Below are positions 1 to 5,692 of a DNA stretch of 5,758 nt, one piece after another. The notes beneath the pieces were generated by a model. That model saw only the letters and a list, made by a program, of their open reading frames with translations, was not told where the DNA came from and made no database searches. Position 1 is the first letter of the stretch. Every line of letters starts with the position of its first letter. Source of the DNA: Rhodocyclaceae bacterium (GTDB lineage: Bacteria > Pseudomonadota > Gammaproteobacteria > Burkholderiales > Rhodocyclaceae); the NCBI GenBank assembly GCA_030682595.1, contig JAUXNZ010000004.1:1-5758 (forward strand). The letters run 5' to 3'. Both the position numbers and the translations under genes were made by a program.

Positions 1-290
1 CGGCCTTGAAGCGTCCCTATTGCGGCGCCGGCAGCGGCCCGGACGTGTTGGGCTGGTTTGGCGAGCGTGGCAGTCATGTGCGCTCGCTGGCGCTTGTCAC
101 CTTGCGGCGCGGCAGCGAAACTGTCGGCGTCGTCCCGCCGACATCAACAACCTTTGGTCTGCTGGCGCTCGGCAGCGAGGAGCCGCAGCGCTTTTACCCC
201 GAGATGGGCACGCTCTATCTGGAGCGCATCGGCGAGGTGGCGGCCGCGGCCTTCGATCGCACGCTGAGTCACCGAGCAAAAACAACTTGA
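1..290 (+). CDS. DUF484 family protein, C-terminal part (5' end outside window)
   Basis: The frame is open from the window edge to TGA at 288-290. It matches, from memory, the C-terminal half of the DUF484 family, a GAF-like cytoplasmic protein of unknown function usually encoded directly before xerC in proteobacteria. Recognisable blocks are LKRPYCG near the start, VRSLALVTLR, and the family hallmark FGLLALGSEEPQRFYPEMG followed by TLYLERIGE. The segment GSETVGVVPPTSTT before FGLLALGS looks slightly longer than I expect for the family. The final residues HRAKTT are encoded by a palindromic element that begins at 269. Without that element the frame would end ...RTLS-stop, which I infer is the ancestral C-terminus. 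The family call is confident; the function is unknown. Confidence 0.85.
   Translation, partial: ALKRPYCGAGSGPDVLGWFGERGSHVRSLALVTLRRGSETVGVVPPTSTTFGLLALGSEEPQRFYPEMGTLYLERIGEVAAAAFDRTLSHRAKTT
264..268. repeat. CTGAG, left copy of candidate target-site duplication
   Basis: CTGAG here is repeated at 426-430, exactly at the outer ends of the palindromic element at 269-425. Direct repeats immediately flanking an inverted repeat are the normal footprint of transposition. Five bases could match by chance, but collapsing the two copies also restores a sensible gene junction, which supports the reading. Confidence 0.6.
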
Positions 291-425
291 ACATTGCCCA
301 TCTTGCATACGAGCGCCATGCTGCGTTGCAAAACGCTCGTGTGGCTCGCCACACGGCGCGTTCTGCGCCTTGCCTGGCATCTCGTCTGCAAGCGGCCAAC
401 TGTCCAAGTTATTCTTGCTCGGTTC
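269..425. mobile_element. 157-bp palindromic MITE-like element inserted between DUF484 and xerC
   Basis: The whole stretch folds on itself. The arm at about 269-345 is the imperfect reverse complement of the arm at about 348-425, with roughly 79% of positions matching by hand alignment and two or three one-base indels. The tips are nearly perfect: ACCGAGCAA at 271-279 against TTGCTCGGT at 415-423. The centre is a perfect 8-bp stem, CGTGTGGC (338-345) and GCCACACG (348-355), around TC. It encodes no plausible protein. CTGAG flanks both ends. Excision of the element plus one CTGAG gives in-frame ACG CTG AGC TGA for DUF484, with the xerC ATG 7 bp beyond the stop. This architecture is that of a non-autonomous miniature inverted-repeat element, or an ERIC-like repeat. 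The ends do not start GGGG, so a Tn3-derived miniature is unlikely, and I cannot name a parent transposase. Confidence 0.75.
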
Positions 426-430
426 CTGAG
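426..430. repeat. CTGAG, right copy of candidate target-site duplication
   Basis: This is the second CTGAG, directly after the right tip of the palindromic element (...TTGCTCGGTTC). It lies 11 bases upstream of the xerC ATG, so the xerC start and its immediate leader survive the insertion unchanged. Confidence 0.6.
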
Positions 431-441
431 CTGAACAGAAA

Positions 442-1365
442 ATGACCGCTGCGCCGGTCGCCGAGCCGGATACCTCGGTGTCGCGGTTTCTCGCCGAACT
501 GGCGCACCAGCGGCGCGCCAGCCCGCACACCCTGATCGCCTACCGGCGCGACCTCGCTTTGCTGCAAGCGGGTGCCGACGGTCGTCCGCTGGCCGAACTG
601 CAAGCCCACGAACTGCGCCGTCAGGCAATGCGCCTGCATGGTCAGGGCCTGGCGGCGCGTTCAGTTGCTCGAACACTTTCGGCCTGGCGTGCTTACTATC
701 GCTGGCTGGCGCGACGGGGGCAACTGGCCGCCGATCCCTGCGTTGGCTTGCGCGCGCCGAAGCGCCCGCGCGCGCTGCCCAAGGCGCTGGGCATCGACCA
801 GACGGCCGCGCTGCTGGCCATGCCCGGCGACGCTCCGCTGGCGGTGCGCGACCGCGCGATGTTCGAGCTGTTTTATTCCTCCGGCCTGCGCCTCGCCGAG
901 TTGGCTGCGCTGGACTTGGTCGCAGGCCGTCAAGGATCTGGCGGCCTCGACCTGGTCGGCGGCGCAGTGACGGTGACCGGCAAGCGCGCCAAGACCCGCA
1001 TCGTGCCGGTGGGCGTCCAGGCGGCCGCCGCGCTGACGACGTGGCTCGACCAGCGGGCGGCCATGGCAAAAACGGACGAAGCGGCCCTGTTTGTCAGCCG
1101 CCGTGGCACGCGCCTCTCCCCGCGCGCCATCGAACTGCGGCTCGCCCACTGGGCGAAGAACAGCGGGCTGGGCCTGCACGTCCATCCGCACATGCTGCGT
1201 CATTCCTTTGCCAGCCATGTGCTGCAATCGTCGGGCGACCTGCGCGCGGTGCAGGAGATGCTCGGCCATGCCAGCATCGGCACCACGCAGATTTACACCC
1301 ATCTGGACTTTCAACACCTGGCCAAGGTTTATGACGCGGCGCATCCCCGGGCGAAGAAAAAATGA
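442..1365 (+). CDS. xerC: Site-specific tyrosine recombinase XerC
   Basis: This 307-residue tyrosine recombinase should act with XerD and FtsK at dif to resolve chromosome dimers. The N-terminal SAM-like core-binding domain spans about residues 10-95 and the catalytic domain about 115-305. All six catalytic residues are visible: R150 (SGLRLAEL), K181 (TGKRAKTR), H250 and R253 (HPHMLRHSFASH), H276 (LGHASI) and nucleophile Y285 (QIYTHLD). Compared with E. coli XerC it has a few extra residues at about 161-172 (AGRQGSGG), before the strand leading to the catalytic lysine. Position behind DUF484 identifies XerC rather than XerD or a phage integrase. ATG at 442 is chosen because it gives the standard N-terminus; only a weak GAG (428-430) precedes it. 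The gene overlaps the next by ATGA. The upstream palindrome could affect read-through from DUF484. Confidence 0.95.
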   Translation: MTAAPVAEPDTSVSRFLAELAHQRRASPHTLIAYRRDLALLQAGADGRPLAELQAHELRRQAMRLHGQGLAARSVARTLSAWRAYYRWLARRGQLAADPCVGLRAPKRPRALPKALGIDQTAALLAMPGDAPLAVRDRAMFELFYSSGLRLAELAALDLVAGRQGSGGLDLVGGAVTVTGKRAKTRIVPVGVQAAAALTTWLDQRAAMAKTDEAALFVSRRGTRLSPRAIELRLAHWAKNSGLGLHVHPHMLRHSFASHVLQSSGDLRAVQEMLGHASIGTTQIYTHLDFQHLAKVYDAAHPRAKKK

Positions 1366-2585
1366 GCGCACTACTGATTCTCCATCCCGGCAGGGAACGT
1401 TCGCTGTTCAAGCGGCATCCGTGGTTGTTCGATACCGCCGTGGCCAGGCTGGACGGCCATGCGCGACCGGGCGACACGGTGACGATTCAGGCCGCCGACG
1501 GCCGCCCGCTGGCCAAGGCGGCCTACAGCCCGCACTCGAAAATTCGGGCGCGCGTCTGGAGCTTTGATCTTGCGACGACCATCGATCATGCCTTCTTCAA
1601 GCGGCGCGTCGCTGCGGCCGTGGCGCGCCGCGCACATCTGCCGGAACTCGCCGGGCAGCAGGGGCTGCGCCTGATCCACGCCGAATCCGACGGCCTGCCG
1701 GGCATCATCGCCGACCAGTATGGCGACACCGTGGTCGTGCAACTCACCAGCGCCGGTGCCGAAAAATGGCGTGCCGCCATCGTCGATGCGCTGCAAAAAG
1801 CCACCGGCTGCGCGCGCATCTACGAACGCTCGGATTCCGAAGTGCGCGGTCTGGAAGGGCTGGAACCCGTCACCGGCTGGCTTCGTGATACTCCCCTCTC
1901 CCCCGGCGGGGGAGGGGCCGGGGGAGAGGGGGAGCCGCTAATCATCGCGGAGCACGGAGTGCTCTACGCGGTCGATATCGTCAGCGGCCACAAGACCGGC
2001 TTCTATCTCGACCAGCGCGACAACCGTCGGATGCTGGCGGCGCTATCGCCAGGCAAGCGCGTGCTCAACTGCTTTTGCTACACGGGGGGTTTTTCGCTGC
2101 AGGCGTTGGCCGGCGGGGCGGCCAGCGTGCTCTCCATCGACAGCTCGCAACCGGCGCTGCAACAGGCGGCGGCGAATCTGGCGCTGAATCCGCAGTTGCC
2201 TGCCGATCATGCGGAATGGCGTTGTGCCAACGTCTTCGACGAACTGCGCAAGCTCAAAGCGGCGAACGAGACCTTCGACCTCATCGTGCTCGACCCGCCC
2301 AAGTTCGCTCCCTCGGCCAGCCACGCCGAGCGCGCCAGCCGCGCCTACAAGGACATCAACCTGTTGGGTTGCAAACTATTGTCACCGGGCGGTCTGCTGA
2401 TGACCTATTCCTGCTCCGGCGGCGTCGGTCTGGATCTCTTCCAGAAAATCGTCGCCGCCGCCGCCTGCGATGCCGGCCGCACGGCACGCATCGTCAAACG
2501 GCTGCAAGGCAGCGCCGACCATCCGGTCGATCTGGCCTTCCCTGAGGGCGAATATCTCAAGGGTTTGCTGCTGCAGGTGGATTGA
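1362..2585 (+). CDS. rlmI: 23S rRNA m5C methyltransferase, RlmI type (PUA + SAM methyltransferase)
   Basis: The 407-residue protein aligns over its whole length with E. coli RlmI, which methylates C1962 of 23S rRNA using SAM. The N-terminal PUA-like RNA-binding domain is residues 1-75 (HPGRERSLFKRHPWLF, YSPHSKIRARVWSFD). A middle domain runs to about 175. The Rossmann methyltransferase domain follows, with HKTGFYLDQRDNR (210-222), motif I VLNCFCYTGGFS (234-245), acidic D260, DPPKF (311-315), the presumed catalytic Cys351 in TYSCSGG, and PEGEYLKG near the C-terminus. Its start overlaps the xerC stop (ATGA), with GAAG at 1353-1356 as a plausible ribosome site, so the two are translationally coupled. 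Odd: residues 177-191, glycine-rich, are encoded by an inserted GC-rich palindrome; flanking residues VTGWLRD and PLIIAEHG join to match E. coli VTGELPPALLPIEEHG without it. The enzyme is probably still functional, since the reading frame is intact. Confidence 0.93.
   Translation: MSALLILHPGRERSLFKRHPWLFDTAVARLDGHARPGDTVTIQAADGRPLAKAAYSPHSKIRARVWSFDLATTIDHAFFKRRVAAAVARRAHLPELAGQQGLRLIHAESDGLPGIIADQYGDTVVVQLTSAGAEKWRAAIVDALQKATGCARIYERSDSEVRGLEGLEPVTGWLRDTPLSPGGGGAGGEGEPLIIAEHGVLYAVDIVSGHKTGFYLDQRDNRRMLAALSPGKRVLNCFCYTGGFSLQALAGGAASVLSIDSSQPALQQAAANLALNPQLPADHAEWRCANVFDELRKLKAANETFDLIVLDPPKFAPSASHAERASRAYKDINLLGCKLLSPGGLLMTYSCSGGVGLDLFQKIVAAAACDAGRTARIVKRLQGSADHPVDLAFPEGEYLKGLLLQVD
1891..1934. 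repeat. GC-rich CCCTCTCCC/GGGAGAGGG palindrome inside rlmI
   Basis: The left arm CTCCCCTCTCCCCCGG (1891-1906) pairs with CCGGGGGAGAGGGGGAG (1918-1934), with a single one-base bulge and an 11-base loop. Its base composition differs sharply from the surrounding coding sequence. It resembles the CCCTCTCCC...GGGAGAGGG palindromes often seen between genes in beta- and gammaproteobacteria; that resemblance is from memory. Here it lies within a gene, in a phase without stops, and encodes TPLSPGGGGAGGEGE. No flanking duplication is evident. Confidence 0.75.
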
Positions 2586-2593
2586 TCCGGGGT

Positions 2594-2640
2594 AGTTGCG
2601 CCAAGCTTGGTGCACCGCTGCCAACGAAGCTTGGGGAACT
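2594..2640. repeat. Imperfect hairpin with paired AAGCTTGG motifs after rlmI
   Basis: AGTT (2594-2597) and CCAAGCTT (2601-2608) pair with AAGCTTGG (2627-2634) and AACT (2637-2640), leaving small mismatches and an 18-base loop. The first arm is also part of a perfect 10-bp palindrome, CCAAGCTTGG (2601-2610), so alternative folds exist. It starts 9 bases after the rlmI stop. It may help end rlmI transcripts or protect their 3' end; no T-run follows. Confidence 0.4.
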
Positions 2641-2642
2641 CT

Positions 2643-2700
2643 GCGCCGTCCCGCCCCCGCACCAAAAGTCGGCGCTGGCGGGACGGCGCGACGTTTATTT
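2643..2700 (+). terminator. Candidate terminator hairpin between convergent units
   Basis: A perfect 13-bp stem is formed by GCGCCGTCCCGCC (2643-2655) and GGCGGGACGGCGC (2677-2689) with a 21-base loop. Four bases later comes TTTATTT (2694-2700), a broken T-run on the + strand, so it could terminate the rlmI operon. For the - strand unit the hairpin lies only 5 bases after the DUF3299 stop but is followed by no T-run. The long loop and interrupted T-tract make it a non-canonical intrinsic terminator. Confidence 0.5.
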
Positions 2701-3231
2701 CTTGCCCGGCGGAATCTCGTAGGGCGTGATTTTGTCGACCGTCAGTCGGTAACCGGCGACGCCCCAGGTGGTTTCGCCGCGCTGCACGGTGAGCGTGCCA
2801 TATACCCAGAGGGCTTCCATCATCTTCACGCCTGCCAGGGGTTTTGCCGACCTGGCGTGGATGATCTGGTTAGCGGGCGGCGGCGGGGTGTGGATGCAGG
2901 CGCCGTAGTAGGGCACGAGGAGGAATTCGGTGACCTTGCCCGTCTTGTCGCGTTCGAGCGGCAGGACATAGCCGGCGAGGCGGATTTTCTTGCCATGGTG
3001 CGCGGGCTCGGCGGGTGCGTTGTCCCACAGTGCCTTGAGTTTTTCGAGCGCTTCGATGGCGCGCGGGTCGGAATCCTGCAGCGTGCCCAGATTGAGGTTC
3101 TTGAGGTCGCGCGTCGGGTCCCAACCCTTGGGCACCAGCGCTTCCCACTTGATTTCGGGATAGGGGTCGGCGGCGTGGACTGGCTGGCCGAGGCAAATAA
3201 CGGCGAGCAGGGCAAAGAGTAGTTTGTTCAT
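2695..3231 (-). CDS. Secreted DUF3299 family protein (ZrgD/E-like accessory of metal ABC system)
   Basis: This 178-residue protein has a clear Sec signal peptide, MNKLLFALLAVICLGQPVHA, with predicted cleavage before ADPYP, so the mature form is periplasmic. The hallmark is residues 107-122, VPYYGACIHTPPPPANQ, preceded by AGYVLPLE (86-93) and followed by WVYGTL (142-147); this is DUF3299 as I know it. C112 and H114 in the motif could bind metal, but that is inference. ATG at 3231 is preferred over one at 3255: it gives the proper signal peptide and sits one base after the permease stop, whereas the longer start only adds MDSPRGTE and overlaps the permease. It is the last gene of the unit. In Vibrio a protein of this kind belongs to the zinc-repressed Zrg cluster (recalled, not checked). 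Its biochemical role is unknown. Confidence 0.8.
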   Translation of the reverse strand: MNKLLFALLAVICLGQPVHAADPYPEIKWEALVPKGWDPTRDLKNLNLGTLQDSDPRAIEALEKLKALWDNAPAEPAHHGKKIRLAGYVLPLERDKTGKVTEFLLVPYYGACIHTPPPPANQIIHARSAKPLAGVKMMEALWVYGTLTVQRGETTWGVAGYRLTVDKITPYEIPPGKK

Positions 3232-3232
3232 T

Positions 3233-4492
3233 TCAGTTCCGCGGGGTGAGTCCATCGGCCAGCGACATGCGCCAGGCGCGCCAGCCGGGGATCAGGCTGG
3301 CGACTAGACCGGTGGCGAGGATGGCGGCCAGCAACAGCCATTCGTTGGGCGCAAACAGGCGCCATTGCAAGATGATGCCGAAATGCGCCTGCAGGAGTGG
3401 CGCGAAAAAGAACGTGCCGACGGCCAGCAGGCCCAGGCCAAACGCCACGCCGAGCGTGGTGACCAGCAAGCCTTCGGCGGTGAGCAGCAGAAACAGCTCG
3501 CGCGGGCTGGCGCCGAGCGCGCGCAGGATGGCCAGCTCGCGGCGCCGTTCGTTGAGGCTGGCGAGCATTGTCGCCAAGAGGCCGGCCAGGCCAATCACCA
3601 CCACCAGCGCCGACATCGCCAGGAGCGTTTGCTCGATCATGCCGAGCGTCTGCCACAGCTCGTCCAGCGCCACGCCGGGCATCACGGCCATGAGCGGCTC
3701 GCCGCGATAGCCGTTGATGTGGCGTTGCAGGCGGAATACGTCGGCGCGGTTTTTCAGGCCGACCAGGAAGGCGGTGATTTCCTTGGGTTGCAGATCGAAC
3801 TTTTTCACGAATTCGGCGGGTATCGCCAGGCCCGGCAGCGGCGCGCCGGCCACCCAGTCGAGATGGATCGCGCTGATCGATTCCAGGTTCACATGGACGC
3901 TGCGGTCGACCGGCGTACCGGTGGGAGCGAGGATGCCGACGACCGTGAAGGGCTTGTCGTCGTGCCCCGGCCCCGCCTCGGCCATGCCATGTGTCAGCGT
4001 GATGCGGTCGCCGACGCGCAGCCGCAGTTCGGCGGCGACCGCGCTGCCCAGCACGGTTTCGAAAACGTCGGCGAATGCCTGGCCGGCAGCGAAGCCCAGC
4101 GCCCGTTGGTCGCTGTAACGGAAGTGGCGAAAGTAATCCGGCGTGGTGCCCAGCACGGCAAAGCCTTGAAACGAATCGCCAAGGACAAGCGGCACGGCCC
4201 AATCTACCGCCGGGTGCGTGGCGATGGCCTCGAAGCTCTCCCAGCGGATGTTATGGGTGGCGCTGCCCGCGCGGAACACGGCATACAGCATCAGTTGCAC
4301 GCTGCCGCTCCGGGCCCCCACCACCAGATCGACGCCCGACACCGCCTGCGTGAAGCTTTGCCGCGCATCATGGCGCACCCGCTCGACGGCGAAGAGCAGC
4401 GCGCTGGCCAGCGCGATGGCGCACAATGTGACGCCGAGCGTCAGCCGGCGCGCCCAGGCACTTTTCACGGCGAGTGTCAGTATCGCCCTCAT
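3233..4492 (-). CDS. FtsX/MacB-type ABC transporter permease (ZrgB-like)
   Basis: This 419-residue membrane protein has type VII topology: TM1 at about 17-37, a large periplasmic domain at about 38-287 (MacB_PCD-like), then three segments at about 288-311, 338-365 and 383-402. The cytoplasmic stretch NERRRELAILRALGAS (314-329) is the conserved coupling region that contacts the ATPase. VSGVDLVVGARSG (51-63) followed by QLMLYAVF is typical of the subgroup with DUF3299/DUF2796 neighbours. A periplasmic loop, HGMAEAGPGHDDKPF (168-182), carries two His and two Asp that could meet a metal; this is speculative. ATG at 4492 overlaps the ATPase stop as ATGA, which is why it is preferred to an upstream ATG at 4525. 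Transporters of this fold usually drive periplasmic or outer-membrane work rather than import through the membrane, so its exact action is unclear. Confidence 0.85.
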   Translation of the reverse strand: MRAILTLAVKSAWARRLTLGVTLCAIALASALLFAVERVRHDARQSFTQAVSGVDLVVGARSGSVQLMLYAVFRAGSATHNIRWESFEAIATHPAVDWAVPLVLGDSFQGFAVLGTTPDYFRHFRYSDQRALGFAAGQAFADVFETVLGSAVAAELRLRVGDRITLTHGMAEAGPGHDDKPFTVVGILAPTGTPVDRSVHVNLESISAIHLDWVAGAPLPGLAIPAEFVKKFDLQPKEITAFLVGLKNRADVFRLQRHINGYRGEPLMAVMPGVALDELWQTLGMIEQTLLAMSALVVVIGLAGLLATMLASLNERRRELAILRALGASPRELFLLLTAEGLLVTTLGVAFGLGLLAVGTFFFAPLLQAHFGIILQWRLFAPNEWLLLAAILATGLVASLIPGWRAWRMSLADGLTPRN

Positions 4493-5178
4493 GGTTCGAC
4501 AGTCCCGGCGCGGTTGATGTCGCAAAGCGCGATCTTGCGATCGAAATGCGCGGCCAGGCGTTCGTCATGGCTGACAAAGAGCAGCGCCGCACCTTCTGCT
4601 TTCGCCTCGGCAAGCAACAGGTCGATGAAAATCTGCTGGCGCGGGGCGTCCAGCGCCGAGGTCGGCTCGTCGGCGATGAGGATTTCCGGCCGGCCGATCA
4701 GGGCGCGCGCCGCCGCGACGCGCTGTTGCTGGCCGACGGAAAGCTCGCCGGCCGGCTTGTGCCAGGCATCAGCGGCGAGGTCGAGGTGGGTGAGCAGTCG
4801 CGTGGCAGCTTCGTGCGCAGTGCCTGCGCGGGCCAGTCGTCGCGCCGAGAAAGTGCAGGGTAGCAGCACGTTGTCGAGCGCGGACAGCCAGGGCAGCAGG
4901 TTGAACTGCTGGAAGATGAAGCCGATGTGGTCGGCGCGAAAGCGGTCGCGTGAGTGGCCGGAGAGCCGCGTGATGTCGCTGCCGAGCAGTTCGATGCTGC
5001 CGCGCTCCGGCACGGCGACGCCGCCCAGCAGGCCGAGCAGCGTGCTTTTGCCGCCGCCGCTCGGCCCATGCAGGAAGACATGCTCGCCGGCGGCGATGTC
5101 AAAGCGCGGAATATCAAGGCAGACGGCCTGCTGGCGCGGCCAGCGATAGACCAGATTGACGATGGAAAGCGCAGTCAT
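4489..5178 (-). CDS. ABC transporter ATP-binding protein, LolD/MacB-like (ZrgC-like)
   Basis: This 229-residue single-domain ATPase powers the adjacent permease on the cytoplasmic side. All nucleotide-binding motifs are intact: Walker A GPSGGGKST (38-46), Q-loop Q90 (FIFQQFNLLPWLSALDNV), signature LSVGQQQRVAAARAL (146-160), Walker B ILIADE (166-171), D-loop SALD (174-177) and H-loop H204. The FQQFNLLPWL block and length fit the LolD/MacB/FtsE class. Translation starts at ATG 5178, 10 bases after the ZrgA-like stop, without a strong Shine-Dalgarno match, suggesting coupling; its stop overlaps the permease ATG. By motifs alone it could be a lipoprotein-release ATPase, but the DUF2796 and DUF3299 neighbours favour a Zrg-type system. 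Confidence 0.9.
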   Translation of the reverse strand: MTALSIVNLVYRWPRQQAVCLDIPRFDIAAGEHVFLHGPSGGGKSTLLGLLGGVAVPERGSIELLGSDITRLSGHSRDRFRADHIGFIFQQFNLLPWLSALDNVLLPCTFSARRLARAGTAHEAATRLLTHLDLAADAWHKPAGELSVGQQQRVAAARALIGRPEILIADEPTSALDAPRQQIFIDLLLAEAKAEGAALLFVSHDERLAAHFDRKIALCDINRAGTVEP

Positions 5179-5188
5179 GCGCCCGAGC

Positions 5189-5677
5189 TTACCAGTTCAG
5201 GACAGGCTGCTTCGGGGTGAGCCTGGCCGCGCCCTGACCGGTGGGGCCGACGCGCTGCACTTCGAGCCGATACAGCCGCTTGAAATGCTTGAAGAGCGTG
5301 GTTTCGATGCCTTTCAGAGCGGCCGGATTGGCGCAGCGGAAAACATAACTGGCGTCAATGTCGGCATGTGCGTTGCCAGAGAATTGCGGCATTTCGACCT
5401 TGACCGACTGAGCTGCGCAGTTGGCGGCAGGACTTGGCACGAACAGCGCGGCGGCGTCGTTCAATGTTTGGCCGGTCGCCGCCAATGCAGCCTTCTCCTT
5501 GTCGTTCTTCGGTGCGCGCTCGAAACCAACGGCGGCATCGAGCGGCAGTTCAAGGTTCAAGGTGATCAAGTCCTTGTCGATAGAAACATCGAGCCGACCT
5601 TCGCCATGCTTGTGCTGGGCATGGGCAGCCGGGAGGAAAAGCAGCAGGGCAGTGAGCAGCAGGCTATGTGGCTTCAT
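5189..5677 (-). CDS. zrgA: DUF2796 / ZrgA-family periplasmic zinc-uptake-associated protein
   Basis: This 162-residue protein starts with a Sec signal peptide ending AAHA, cleaved before QHKHGEG, so the mature N-terminus carries H22 and H24. Family features are HGEGRLDVSID (24-34), ELPLDAAVGFERAPKND (43-59), TLNDAAALF, and a likely disulfide pair C87 and C115 (ASYVFRC). The Vibrio ZrgA protein is described as part of a zinc-repressed uptake system with ABC partners. Here the histidine-rich stretch I expect between the two cysteines is reduced to a short link (QFSGNAHAD) with one histidine, so metal capacity may be lower or specificity different. A GGAG ribosome site lies 6 bases upstream of the ATG. 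The stop is 10 bases before the ATPase start. The family call is good; the zinc role is transferred from the family, and the symbol is provisional. Confidence 0.82.
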   Translation of the reverse strand: MKPHSLLLTALLLFLPAAHAQHKHGEGRLDVSIDKDLITLNLELPLDAAVGFERAPKNDKEKAALAATGQTLNDAAALFVPSPAANCAAQSVKVEMPQFSGNAHADIDASYVFRCANPAALKGIETTLFKHFKRLYRLEVQRVGPTGQGAARLTPKQPVLNW

Positions 5678-5683
5678 GGAAAA

Positions 5684-5687
5684 CTCC
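5684..5687 (-). promoter_or_regulatory. Ribosome binding site GGAG of the ZrgA-like gene
   Basis: On the - strand GGAG, within CCCGGAG, precedes the ATG at 5677 by six bases, the best Shine-Dalgarno match in this unit. It supports that start codon. Confidence 0.7.
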
Positions 5688-5692
5688 GGGAA

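Noticed and set aside
144..530. Possible small proteins encoded within the palindromic element on either strand
   Set aside because: The frames simply run through from DUF484 or xerC antisense, have no start supported by a ribosome site, and show no family resemblance; the palindrome explains the sequence better.
269..1069. 266-codon open frame on the - strand opposite xerC
   Set aside because: It is Arg/Pro/Ala-rich, has no motif, and lies fully antisense to xerC, whose catalytic residues are all intact.
442..1365. XerC as a phage or integron integrase marking a mobile island
   Set aside because: Length, DUF484 neighbour and ATGA overlap with rlmI are those of the chromosomal XerC. No attachment site, tRNA gene or cargo is present.
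2596..3222. 208-codon open frame on the + strand opposite the DUF3299 gene
   Set aside because: The - strand frame has a signal peptide and the VPYYGACIHTPPPPANQ family motif; the + strand frame has no recognisable feature.
3232..3255. Longer DUF3299 start at 3255 (extra MDSPRGTE)
   Set aside because: It would place charged residues before the signal peptide and overlap the permease; the ATG at 3231 gives a standard signal sequence one base after the permease stop.
4493..4525. Longer permease start at 4525 (extra MRHQPRRDCRT)
   Set aside because: The ATG at 4492 overlaps the ATPase stop as ATGA, the usual coupled start, and begins directly before the first membrane segment.
3365..5149. 594-codon open frame on the + strand opposite the permease and ATPase genes
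   Set aside because: It is antisense to two genes with clear family motifs, contains no recognisable domain, and has the Arg/Ala/Gln-rich composition typical of a shadow frame in GC-rich DNA.
3233..5178. LolCDE lipoprotein-release or MacAB exporter as identity of the ABC pair
   Set aside because: There is a single permease with no LolC/E partner, no MacA-like adaptor and a separate ATPase, while DUF2796 and DUF3299 neighbours point to the Zrg-type cluster. Not fully excluded.
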